Source of the DNA: Streptomyces piniterrae
GTDB lineage: Bacteria; Actinomycetota; Actinomycetes; Streptomycetales; Streptomycetaceae
Direction: 5' to 3'
Length of the DNA: 64,000 nucleotides
Assembly (NCBI RefSeq): GCF_005048155.1
Contig: NZ_SUMB01000003.1
Location: 372,001 to 436,000, forward strand
Part shown: positions 1-7,723 of the stretch, in pieces
Layout: every line of letters starts with the position of its first letter
Position numbering within the stretch: position 1 is the first letter of the stretch
The notes under the pieces: generated by a model
The model's database searches: none
Told to the model about the DNA's origin: nothing
The model's input: only the letters and a program-made list of their open reading frames with translations
Translations under genes and position numbers: made by a program

Positions 1-373
1 GCCGGCCGACAAGAGCAAGGAGAAGGCGCCGGAGGACAAGTCGTTCGGCGAGCAGTTCTGGGGCGGTCTGACGTCGTTCGCGAGCATGGACGGCGCGCCG
101 CCGTGGGGTGACGACGAGATCGGCGAGAAGTTCGGTGTCGTCTATGAGGGTGTGCGGGACGGCATGAACGAGTCCATGGGTCACCTCTCCGCGAAACTCA
201 AGGAAATCGGTAAGGCGCTGACCTCCATTTCCAAGAATTACGCGGAGGGCGAGGACTTCAGCGAGTCGCTGATCAAGCAGCACGTCAAGAACGAACAGGC
301 GTGGGAAGACCCGACGAAGCAGGACCAGGGCACTGTGGTGCGCCGCCTGGAACGGTATCCCGAACCGCGGTAA
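1..373 (+). CDS. WXG100/ESX-like secreted protein, 3' end only
   Basis: The gene enters from the left edge; its reading frame is open from base 2 and ends with TAA at 371-373, so only about the last 123 residues are visible. They are hydrophilic and mostly helical (acidic and lysine-rich, with GEKFGVVYEGVRDGM). They resemble the C-terminal part of WXG100-type proteins that precede large polymorphic toxins in Streptomyces; the WXG motif itself would lie outside the window. The internal ATG at 86 is probably not the start, because the frame continues upstream with coding-like codons. The toxin gene follows 142 bases downstream on the same strand, so the two are probably exported together by the type VII (ESX) system. 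The family assignment rests on context and composition and is moderate. Confidence 0.6.
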   Translation, partial: PADKSKEKAPEDKSFGEQFWGGLTSFASMDGAPPWGDDEIGEKFGVVYEGVRDGMNESMGHLSAKLKEIGKALTSISKNYAEGEDFSESLIKQHVKNEQAWEDPTKQDQGTVVRRLERYPEPR

Positions 374-386
374 GCGGTCGTTTCCC

Positions 387-442
387 CAGTCCTCAGTCCT
401 CAGTCCTCAGTCCGTAATCGTCAGTCCTCAGTCCTCAATCTT
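387..442. repeat. heptamer tandem repeat (CAGTCCT, 8 units)
   Basis: Eight seven-base units lie in perfect register between the WXG-like gene and the toxin gene. Units 1-3, 6 and 7 are exactly CAGTCCT; the others are CAGTCCG, TAATCGT and CAATCTT. The block lies in the 5' untranslated region of the toxin if the two genes share a transcript. Copy number could drift by slippage, changing spacing but not reading frame. Confidence 0.85.
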
Positions 443-515
443 CGGGTGAGGGGCGGCCCAGGTCGCCGCTCCCGCCCCGCATGTCACTGAAGCATTTTCA
501 CGGGGGAGTTTCACC

Positions 516-3500
516 ATGTCCATGATGCCGCCGCACGCCGTTGTCTGGGTGCTGGACATGCTCGGCTTCAACTGGCCGCACGCGGACGAGGACAAGCTCA
601 TCGAGTGTGCCCAGGTCTGGCGCCAGTTCGCGTCCGAGGTGCGGGAACACCAGGCCAACGGCGCCACGTACGCCTCCAATGTGCTCGCTCAGAACTCCGG
701 CGACACCATCGAGGGCTTCAGCGAGACCTGGGACAAGTTCTCCGGTGGTTCGGGCTACTTCGACGACGCCGCCCAGGCCGCCGAAGTCATCGCCTTCACT
801 TTCGAGGCCGCCGCGGCCCTGGTCATCGGCATGAAAATCGCCGTCATCACCCAGCTGATAATCCTGGCCGCGGAAATCATCGCGGCCCAGGCAGCGGCGC
901 CTTTCACCCTCGGCCTTTCGGAAATAGGCGGCGCGGCGGCGACCTTGGCCACCCGTGAGGTGGTCCGCCGCATTCTCAAGGAAGTCGCCAAGCAACTCCT
1001 CGACGCGATCATGGAGGCTGCCAAGGAGCCGGTTATTTCCGCTCTGGAAGCCATGGTCTCCGACCTGATCGCGCAGACCGTCAACCAGAACTTCGGCGCC
1101 CAGAAGGGTTACGACCTGGGCCGGACGGTCAAGGAGGGCTACAAAGCGGGCGAGGACGCCCTCAAGAACACCGGCGAGGCTCTCGGCGAGGGTCTGCGCG
1201 ACGGCGCCGGCGGCCGAGCGGGCCGCCGCGCGCGTCACGGCCTGGACAGCGCCGCAGGGCACGGCGACAGCGACGCTGACGGAGGAGACGGCGACAGCTC
1301 CGGCGACAGCGGGGACAGCAGCTCGGACTCGGGAAGCGACAGCGGCTCGAGTGATCGAGGAGGCAGCGGAGACGGCGACAGCTCCGGGAGTGGATCCGGA
1401 AGCAGCGACGGCGGCTCCGACAGCGGCTCGAGCAGCAACTCGGGGAGCAACTCGAACAGCGGCTCAGACGGCGGTTCCAACGGCGGCTCAGACGGCGGTT
1501 CCGGCCGTACGTCCAACGGCTCGGGCAGTGACAGCGGCACGGGCGGCAGCAGCCGCACCGGCTCGGACAGCGGCAGCTCCACCAGCCACACCCCCCGCTC
1601 AACAGACAACACAGGCACGGGCGCGGACAGCGGCGCACGCTCAGACACCGGCGCCGGCACGGGCACCAACCCGTCCTCCCCCGACACCTCCACACCCGGC
1701 CCGGACGGCAACCGCAACACCCCCGAGGCGCAGCCCCTCCCGCCCCCGAGCCAGCGCTCCCCCTTCGACGAGGGCTACCAGGGCAGCAACGACAGCCCGT
1801 ACTCAGGCGCCAACACCCCCGACTCCGGCCACACCCCTGAGTCCGGTCCCACGCCCGACTCCGGTCCCACGCCCGACTCGAACGGCCCGGCCCCGGACAC
1901 CTCCCGCCCGGACCCCGACTCGATACGCACCCAGCCCGCGCCCGACAACACTCCCGACTCCGCACGCCCGGACTCCGACTCCGCACGGCCCCAGCCGGCT
2001 CCGGACAACACCCCCGACTCCGCGCGCCCCGACCCGGACTCCATACGTCCGCAACCGGCACCCGACAACACCCCCGACGCGGCCCGCCCCACCCCAGACC
2101 CCATCAGCACCCAGCCCGCCCGGGACGACACCCCGGACTTCGCGCGCCCCGCCCCGGACCAGTCCCCCCACCAGGCCGAGCCGTCCCACCCGGACACACC
2201 CCAACCTGCCCCGGCACCGTCCCCCTCCCCCTCCCCGTCCCCCTCCCCCGACCCAGTCACCGACCCGGTCGCCGGCAACCCGCCCTCCTACAGCGACAAC
2301 CCCACGCCCCACGACGGCACCGGCAACAACCCCAACACCGCGGACAACTCCAACACCGGCACCGGCGGCCGCCCCGCCATGCCACACGTCGCCAACCCGC
2401 CCCAAGGCACCCCGGTCCACCACACCCCATCCGCCGGCCCGCCCATCCAGCAGCGCGACCCGGCCCCCGGCGACCCCATGCCCACCGTCCCGGACGACAA
2501 CGACACCACCGTCAACACCCAGTCCGCGGACACCATGACCGCACCCCCACCCACCCAACACACCACCAACCCCAACACCCCCTCCACCCCCAACCCGTCC
2601 CAGCCCAACACCCCCCAGAACCCCGGCCCGATGATGGGCGCGCCCGGCATGCCACCCCAGGCCGGCCCCACCACCGGAAACACCGCCCCACCCCGCAGCG
2701 CTCCGCCTCGCGCAGGCACGCCCTCCAACCGCCGGCCCGACGGATCCCAGCCGATCCACGACGCCACCCAACAACGCCAGCCCGAACGCCCGGCCTACAA
2801 CCCCCGCCTGGACGGCCCGCGCCGCGACGCACCCACCACACCCCCCAGCACCAACCGTCGCCCCGACGGCACCCAGCCCGTCCACGACGCCTCCCAACAG
2901 CGCCGCCCCGAGCCGCCCCCGCACAACCCCCGCCTCGACGGCCCCCGCCCCAGCCAGAACCAGCAGGGTCAGCAGCAACAGCCGCAGAACGACCACCCGG
3001 ACCCTCGCCAACAGCCGTCCCAGCAACACCCGACGAGCGACAACACGGGCACGCGCACCCCCTCAGACCAGAACCACAACCCGGCCGACCAAAACACCCC
3101 CACACGCCCCGAGTCGGACCCCACACGCACAGATCCCCGCACGGACGACTCAACCCAGCCGGACAACCGGCCGGCCGACCCCACCCACGCAGACCCGACA
3201 AACCGCCCGGACCAGCCCGACCACCCTGACCGGGACACCACCCACGACGACTCCCACAGCTCCGAGAGCCCCAACAGCTCCGACAACACCGACCCCACCC
3301 CGGCCTCCGAAACCCGCAACCGCGAGCGCCCCGGCGGTCTCGAAGGCCCCACCGACACACACCAGAACAACGTCGAGAACAGCGTCCCCAGGGACGAAAA
3401 CGGCGAGCCCCAGCGCCACCCCGACCCCGACGACGGCAACTGGCTCGACGCCATCAACGACCCCGGCCCCGACGCCCCCGGCCGCAACAACAACTGCGTC

Positions 3501-5288
3501 GACGCCGCCCTGGCCGCCGCCGACACCTACTCCGGCAACCCCACCGCCGCCGCCAACCGCACCCCGGACACCAACCCGGACGGCACCCCCTCCGACCGCG
3601 GCGAAAGCAACGGCCGCGATCGAATAGAAAACACCCTCGGCGCCCGCTTCAACGATTACGGCAACGGCCGCGACGCCTTCAACCGCCTGGAAAACACCCT
3701 CCGCAACTCCGGCCACGGCTCCCAGGCCGTGATCATCACCCAGGACCGCAACGGCCGCGCCCACGCCTGGAACGTCGTCAACCACAACGGCAAGATCACC
3801 TACGTAGACGCCCAAACCGGCCAACGCAGCAACAAGCCCCTCCACGACGGCTCCAACGGCGTCCACGCCATCCCCCTCAACGCCAACCGCCGACCCATCC
3901 GGGACGCTCAGGTGCCCCACGCCGGGCGAGCGGAGAGTGCTCGACGACCCGCCGCGGAACCCACCGGCGCCGGCGAGAAGCACAAGCACCCAGACGATCC
4001 ATCCAACGATCAGGACGACAATCCGCAGGACCCGACCAAGCTCAACAAGCCGGAGGGTGCCCAGAATCACCAGCTCGGTCTGCCGCCAGACAAGGAACAA
4101 GCGAAACTACGCGCCGAAAACGACCATGTCTATCGGATTGGGGAGGATGCACTCGGCGACAACTATGGGGCGGACGGACTGGCTCACGTCCATGAAAATC
4201 TCATGGGTTGGGCACGCGACGGTAGCCTGGCCAGCATCTTGGAACGCGCCGAGGGGCGGATGGCGGCACACCATCGCGCCCTCGCGGCCGGGGATACCAA
4301 CCCTCCGCCGACAGTCATCACACGACGGGAGTTGGAGGACACACTCGGAGATCGATTCCGGGCCATGAACGACGGCCAGAAGATGGCAGTGGTTGCCTCC
4401 CTGGCACGAATGAGTGCCGTGTATCACGAGAGTCAGGGAGTGGGTAAGAGCCCGGGATACGACTCCCAACCCTATGCAAACGCCGACCCTCGACCAGACG
4501 GCTCGGATGACCTGGCAAAGAGCAGAGATCGCGGAGTAAGTTCACAGGCCCGCGAGGACGCCAATTCCAATTTTCCCGCCAAACACCGCAATACACCCGA
4601 AAGACGGAACCCGCTGAAGGAGCTCTATAACCGAGTCACCGGTAACAAGGCGTCAGCAAGAGGCCCATCGATGCCTCAAATCGATAAAATCATCCAAGCG
4701 GCTCCCGCACACAAGCCAGATTTCTCCGGAAAGAATTACGCCGTAATCGAGGTGACCGACGCCGACGGGAATTCGGTCTACGTTGTGGATTCATCGGTCC
4801 CGGCAGACACTCCGGGACTATCCCCTCGGCACTCAGAAAAGCACCTGCTGCAATGGATCGATCGACAGAACACGAAGCCCGGTGGCACACCGTACAAGAT
4901 TCAGGGACTTTATACCGAGCGCGAGCCGTGCGGCGCGGGGCAAGGCCATGCCCACTGCTCCGAGAGACTCCGCGGACACGATTTGATGTCTGGCGTCCCC
5001 GTGTACTACAGCACGACGTACCGAACGGACGACGCTGGCGTTAAGATGCGATCCGAGGAGCGCAAGCGACTGAAAGAGAAATATAAAGAACAGATCAAGG
5101 CAGCAGAAGCCATAACCGACGAGAACCAGAAAAGGGAAGCACTGAAGGAGATCAGCAAAAAGATCAACAACGCCGTAAAAAAGAAGAAAACAGAAAAGGA
5201 GTTGCTCATGGACAGAGAAATGAATGACCACCTGAACGTCATCGGCGAGGCTTGGGCAACGACCATGCTTCATATCATCCCGAGGTAG
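516..5288 (+). CDS. Type VII-secreted polymorphic toxin with papain-like (Tox-PL) and zinc deaminase modules
   Basis: A 1590-residue protein built in blocks. Residues 1-230 are a helical WXG/CpnT-like N-terminal domain with a hydrophobic stretch near 95-135, as in type VII exported effectors. Residues 235-960 are a low-complexity linker, first Ser/Gly/Asp and then Pro/Thr/Asp, containing a roughly 32-residue repeat near 738 and 780 (NRRPDG...HNPRLDG type). Residues 985-1110 match the Tox-PL glutamine deamidase family: NNNCVDAAL with Cys994, GRAHAWNVV with His1083, YVDAQTG with Asp1098, a papain-like triad. Residues 1390-1500 look like an XOO_2897-type nucleic acid deaminase: H1439-S-E1441, then EREPC with Cys1472 and a second Cys1481. 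A Lys/Glu-rich helix ends the protein. Codon bias becomes less GC-rich after about 4080. The likely immunity genes begin 4 bases downstream. Targets are unknown. Confidence 0.85.
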   Translation: MSMMPPHAVVWVLDMLGFNWPHADEDKLIECAQVWRQFASEVREHQANGATYASNVLAQNSGDTIEGFSETWDKFSGGSGYFDDAAQAAEVIAFTFEAAAALVIGMKIAVITQLIILAAEIIAAQAAAPFTLGLSEIGGAAATLATREVVRRILKEVAKQLLDAIMEAAKEPVISALEAMVSDLIAQTVNQNFGAQKGYDLGRTVKEGYKAGEDALKNTGEALGEGLRDGAGGRAGRRARHGLDSAAGHGDSDADGGDGDSSGDSGDSSSDSGSDSGSSDRGGSGDGDSSGSGSGSSDGGSDSGSSSNSGSNSNSGSDGGSNGGSDGGSGRTSNGSGSDSGTGGSSRTGSDSGSSTSHTPRSTDNTGTGADSGARSDTGAGTGTNPSSPDTSTPGPDGNRNTPEAQPLPPPSQRSPFDEGYQGSNDSPYSGANTPDSGHTPESGPTPDSGPTPDSNGPAPDTSRPDPDSIRTQPAPDNTPDSARPDSDSARPQPAPDNTPDSARPDPDSIRPQPAPDNTPDAARPTPDPISTQPARDDTPDFARPAPDQSPHQAEPSHPDTPQPAPAPSPSPSPSPSPDPVTDPVAGNPPSYSDNPTPHDGTGNNPNTADNSNTGTGGRPAMPHVANPPQGTPVHHTPSAGPPIQQRDPAPGDPMPTVPDDNDTTVNTQSADTMTAPPPTQHTTNPNTPSTPNPSQPNTPQNPGPMMGAPGMPPQAGPTTGNTAPPRSAPPRAGTPSNRRPDGSQPIHDATQQRQPERPAYNPRLDGPRRDAPTTPPSTNRRPDGTQPVHDASQQRRPEPPPHNPRLDGPRPSQNQQGQQQQPQNDHPDPRQQPSQQHPTSDNTGTRTPSDQNHNPADQNTPTRPESDPTRTDPRTDDSTQPDNRPADPTHADPTNRPDQPDHPDRDTTHDDSHSSESPNSSDNTDPTPASETRNRERPGGLEGPTDTHQNNVENSVPRDENGEPQRHPDPDDGNWLDAINDPGPDAPGRNNNCVDAALAAADTYSGNPTAAANRTPDTNPDGTPSDRGESNGRDRIENTLGARFNDYGNGRDAFNRLENTLRNSGHGSQAVIITQDRNGRAHAWNVVNHNGKITYVDAQTGQRSNKPLHDGSNGVHAIPLNANRRPIRDAQVPHAGRAESARRPAAEPTGAGEKHKHPDDPSNDQDDNPQDPTKLNKPEGAQNHQLGLPPDKEQAKLRAENDHVYRIGEDALGDNYGADGLAHVHENLMGWARDGSLASILERAEGRMAAHHRALAAGDTNPPPTVITRRELEDTLGDRFRAMNDGQKMAVVASLARMSAVYHESQGVGKSPGYDSQPYANADPRPDGSDDLAKSRDRGVSSQAREDANSNFPAKHRNTPERRNPLKELYNRVTGNKASARGPSMPQIDKIIQAAPAHKPDFSGKNYAVIEVTDADGNSVYVVDSSVPADTPGLSPRHSEKHLLQWIDRQNTKPGGTPYKIQGLYTEREPCGAGQGHAHCSERLRGHDLMSGVPVYYSTTYRTDDAGVKMRSEERKRLKEKYKEQIKAAEAITDENQKREALKEISKKINNAVKKKKTEKELLMDREMNDHLNVIGEAWATTMLHIIPR

Positions 5289-5292
5289 CTTC

Positions 5293-7455
5293 GTGGACGA
5301 GTCCAGCGTCGCCAGCAATAACCGCATATCGAAAGACGAGGCAATTTCACGCGTTGCCGCATGGTGGAACGAAGGACGTCGCACCACCAGGCGCTGGGAC
5401 ATCGTGGGCGGTCGCCACACGGTCGAAGTGCTGCAGGAACTCCATCGGCAAACGCCTCGAAGCCTGTTGATTGACGCCACGGGGCGCACGGCCGAGGAGA
5501 TCGTGACGGAGGTGCTGGACTTCAATGGCGTACCGAAGTCAGCCCAAGTCCGCACGTCATGGAGCCACTTGCGCAAATATTTCGCCGCTGAGACTCTCAT
5601 CCTGGTGTACAACGTGCATCGAGCAGGCCGGACCCGGCATTCGGCGCGGCCAGTGCAAGTACAGAACCAGCTCGCCGAGAGACTCAGTTACCAGCGCAAG
5701 GTCGGCGTAGTCGTTGCGGCTCCCCCGCAGAACGATCCACCAGCGCGTGAGCTCGTCATGCATCTCCAGGGCGTTGCCCACTCCGTTTCAGACTCGGAAC
5801 TGAGTCGCGTACCACCGCAGATCTGGGCACTTGCACTCGCGGAGCTGCGCAGTGTTCCGCTTCGGGTATGGAGGGAGCTCGTACATTCCAGCGGGCTACC
5901 TGACACGGATGAGGTCACACTTGAGGCCACCGCCGTTCAGTTTCCTCACCTGATAACACTTGATTCCGGCTGCGTCCGATTCATTGATGAAACCCTGGCC
6001 GAGGCTCTTCGCAGGGCCACCGACCGCGAGTTGACGCTCCGCGTCAACCGGCACATGGTTGAGTGGCTCAGGGAGATTGCCCCACAATTGGGCCATGCCA
6101 GAGGATGGGCTGCCTCGGGCGAGGTCGGACGATACGCCGCGAACGGGCTGGCCATGCATGCCGTCCAGGCTGGGTCCTTCGAAGAACTGCTTGGTGATGG
6201 CGGCGTTATCGCCCACATCACACAGGAAGCACTGCTGGACGCCGCACACTGCGCCTTTGAGGGATCGATCCCGGGAAACAATCCGGCGGCCGACACTGTG
6301 CATCTGTGGAGTTACGGCGTTGCCCCCAGCACACAGCCGGAGTGGGCAGCCTGGCTGCATTTGATGGCGACGGCACGCGAAGACGAGGCCCTAGCGGCGG
6401 GCATCACAGGATCGGGAATCCGTCTGCCGTGGACCACGAAATGGTCCCACTGGCGTCCCCCAGGCGGCTACCACCCACGCTATCTCAAACCTGGTGTGGT
6501 CAACGATCTATACGGAGTCTATTGGCACGGCCGCCCCGCAGTGGCTGTCGAGTGCGAATCCCCTCCCCGTATCCACGTCCGGGATGTCGCAACTGGCGAA
6601 CTGCTCGGCGGACCCTGGCACGAAGAGGACCTACCAGAAGCCGCACAGCAAGCGATCACCTGGGCCGACAGCGCCGCCCATGGCACCCGAGGTCCGACCA
6701 CCCTTGGCGATTTCGAGGATGCAGACGGAGCCGACGAAGGCCCCGACGAGGAGATTCTGTATCTCGCACTCAACCTTGAAGACCGCGTCGTCGTGGCAGG
6801 CATAGGCGGCCTCTTCGTTGTGGAACCCGACGAGCCTGATTTCCCAGGGATTGAACCGCCACGTGGTATGCCACTGTCCGGATGCCCCACGGTGGCCGGC
6901 TCGGCTCGTCCATTTCACGCTTCCGATCCGGCCCTAACTGATCTTGCTGAACTGCTCGAGGAACCTACTGTCGTACGTACAGCCGTTGATGCGCTGCCAA
7001 GCGACCTCAGTGACACGGCTGCCCGTCGCACACTGTCCGAATTCGGGATCCCGGTCATTGATGCGAGAGGAATCAGCCTCGAACCCGACCTTTCTACTTT
7101 CCTCTCAGAGGTCGCATGGGAGGAAGGTCTGGAAAGCCCTTCCTCGTCAGGCCCGTTCTTCAAGATCGGCCGATGGATGGGCGGTCACGTTCTCATCGAC
7201 GGCCCCACAGGCCACATACTGCGCATGCCCAGCAGCTGTGACGAAGACGGCTTGGAAGGCACATTGGTTGCCGAAAGTCTTGAGGACTTCCTCACCAAGG
7301 TTGCCCATTGGATTACGGGCCGTCAGATCCTGGACCTCACGGAAAACGACGTCGAGGCACATCTGTTGCGACAGGACATCGAAGAATCTTTGTGGAACAT
7401 CGGCTGGCGGGGATCTACGGCAGGCGCGTGGCTCTATCCGCTGCACAACGACTGA
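5293..7455 (+). CDS. SUKH-4-type immunity protein with degenerate NTPase-like N-terminus (copy 1)
   Basis: 720 residues, GTG start with a GAGG ten bases upstream, only 4 bases after the toxin stop, so translationally linked to it. The N-terminal 150 residues resemble the nucleotide-binding part of STAND-type proteins (LLIDATGRTAEEI, then TLILVYNVHRAGRTR), but the expected Walker A loop is replaced by IVGGRHTVEVL. The middle carries a WD-repeat-like strand (IHVRDVATGELLGGPW). The last 170 residues (TLSEFGIPV, then FFKIGRWMGG, IDGPTGHILRMP and ESLEDFLTKV) fit the SUKH-4 immunity fold. Position and fold suggest that it neutralises the toxin just upstream, probably the deaminase module. It is clearly paralogous to the next gene. 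The immunity role is inferred. Confidence 0.72.
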   Translation: MDESSVASNNRISKDEAISRVAAWWNEGRRTTRRWDIVGGRHTVEVLQELHRQTPRSLLIDATGRTAEEIVTEVLDFNGVPKSAQVRTSWSHLRKYFAAETLILVYNVHRAGRTRHSARPVQVQNQLAERLSYQRKVGVVVAAPPQNDPPARELVMHLQGVAHSVSDSELSRVPPQIWALALAELRSVPLRVWRELVHSSGLPDTDEVTLEATAVQFPHLITLDSGCVRFIDETLAEALRRATDRELTLRVNRHMVEWLREIAPQLGHARGWAASGEVGRYAANGLAMHAVQAGSFEELLGDGGVIAHITQEALLDAAHCAFEGSIPGNNPAADTVHLWSYGVAPSTQPEWAAWLHLMATAREDEALAAGITGSGIRLPWTTKWSHWRPPGGYHPRYLKPGVVNDLYGVYWHGRPAVAVECESPPRIHVRDVATGELLGGPWHEEDLPEAAQQAITWADSAAHGTRGPTTLGDFEDADGADEGPDEEILYLALNLEDRVVVAGIGGLFVVEPDEPDFPGIEPPRGMPLSGCPTVAGSARPFHASDPALTDLAELLEEPTVVRTAVDALPSDLSDTAARRTLSEFGIPVIDARGISLEPDLSTFLSEVAWEEGLESPSSSGPFFKIGRWMGGHVLIDGPTGHILRMPSSCDEDGLEGTLVAESLEDFLTKVAHWITGRQILDLTENDVEAHLLRQDIEESLWNIGWRGSTAGAWLYPLHND

Positions 7456-7723
7456 GCACTGGTCACGGAGACCCACCACGGTGTTAACGACAGCCCGGCT
7501 CACATCAAACCGCCTCGTCGACACGGAGTACGTACCTGCTCCACGAGACGAGAGCATGTGGACCAGCAGTAGGCCGTAGCCGTGTTTCGCCTCCGATCAC
7601 GAATGTGGCGGAGGTCCACGAAACGGTGCTACGGCATGCCTCATCTGACGGAGTTCGGCGAGCCGTAGGCCGAAGTAGCCGGATCATCAAGCCTGAGCGA
7701 GAACAGCAGCCAGAGGAAACAGG
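7456..7723. other. intergenic spacer between the two immunity paralogues
   Basis: 268 bases without a convincing gene on either strand. Near the right end, AGAGGAAACAGG precedes the next ATG and serves as its ribosome binding site. The motif GCCGTAG occurs twice (near 7573 and 7663). No clear terminator hairpin was found. Confidence 0.5.

Noticed and set aside
1162..4100. Several long minus-strand frames across the toxin linker
   Set aside because: They arise from the repetitive Ser/Gly/Pro codons of the toxin; translations are Arg/Gly- or Val/Gly-rich without domains.
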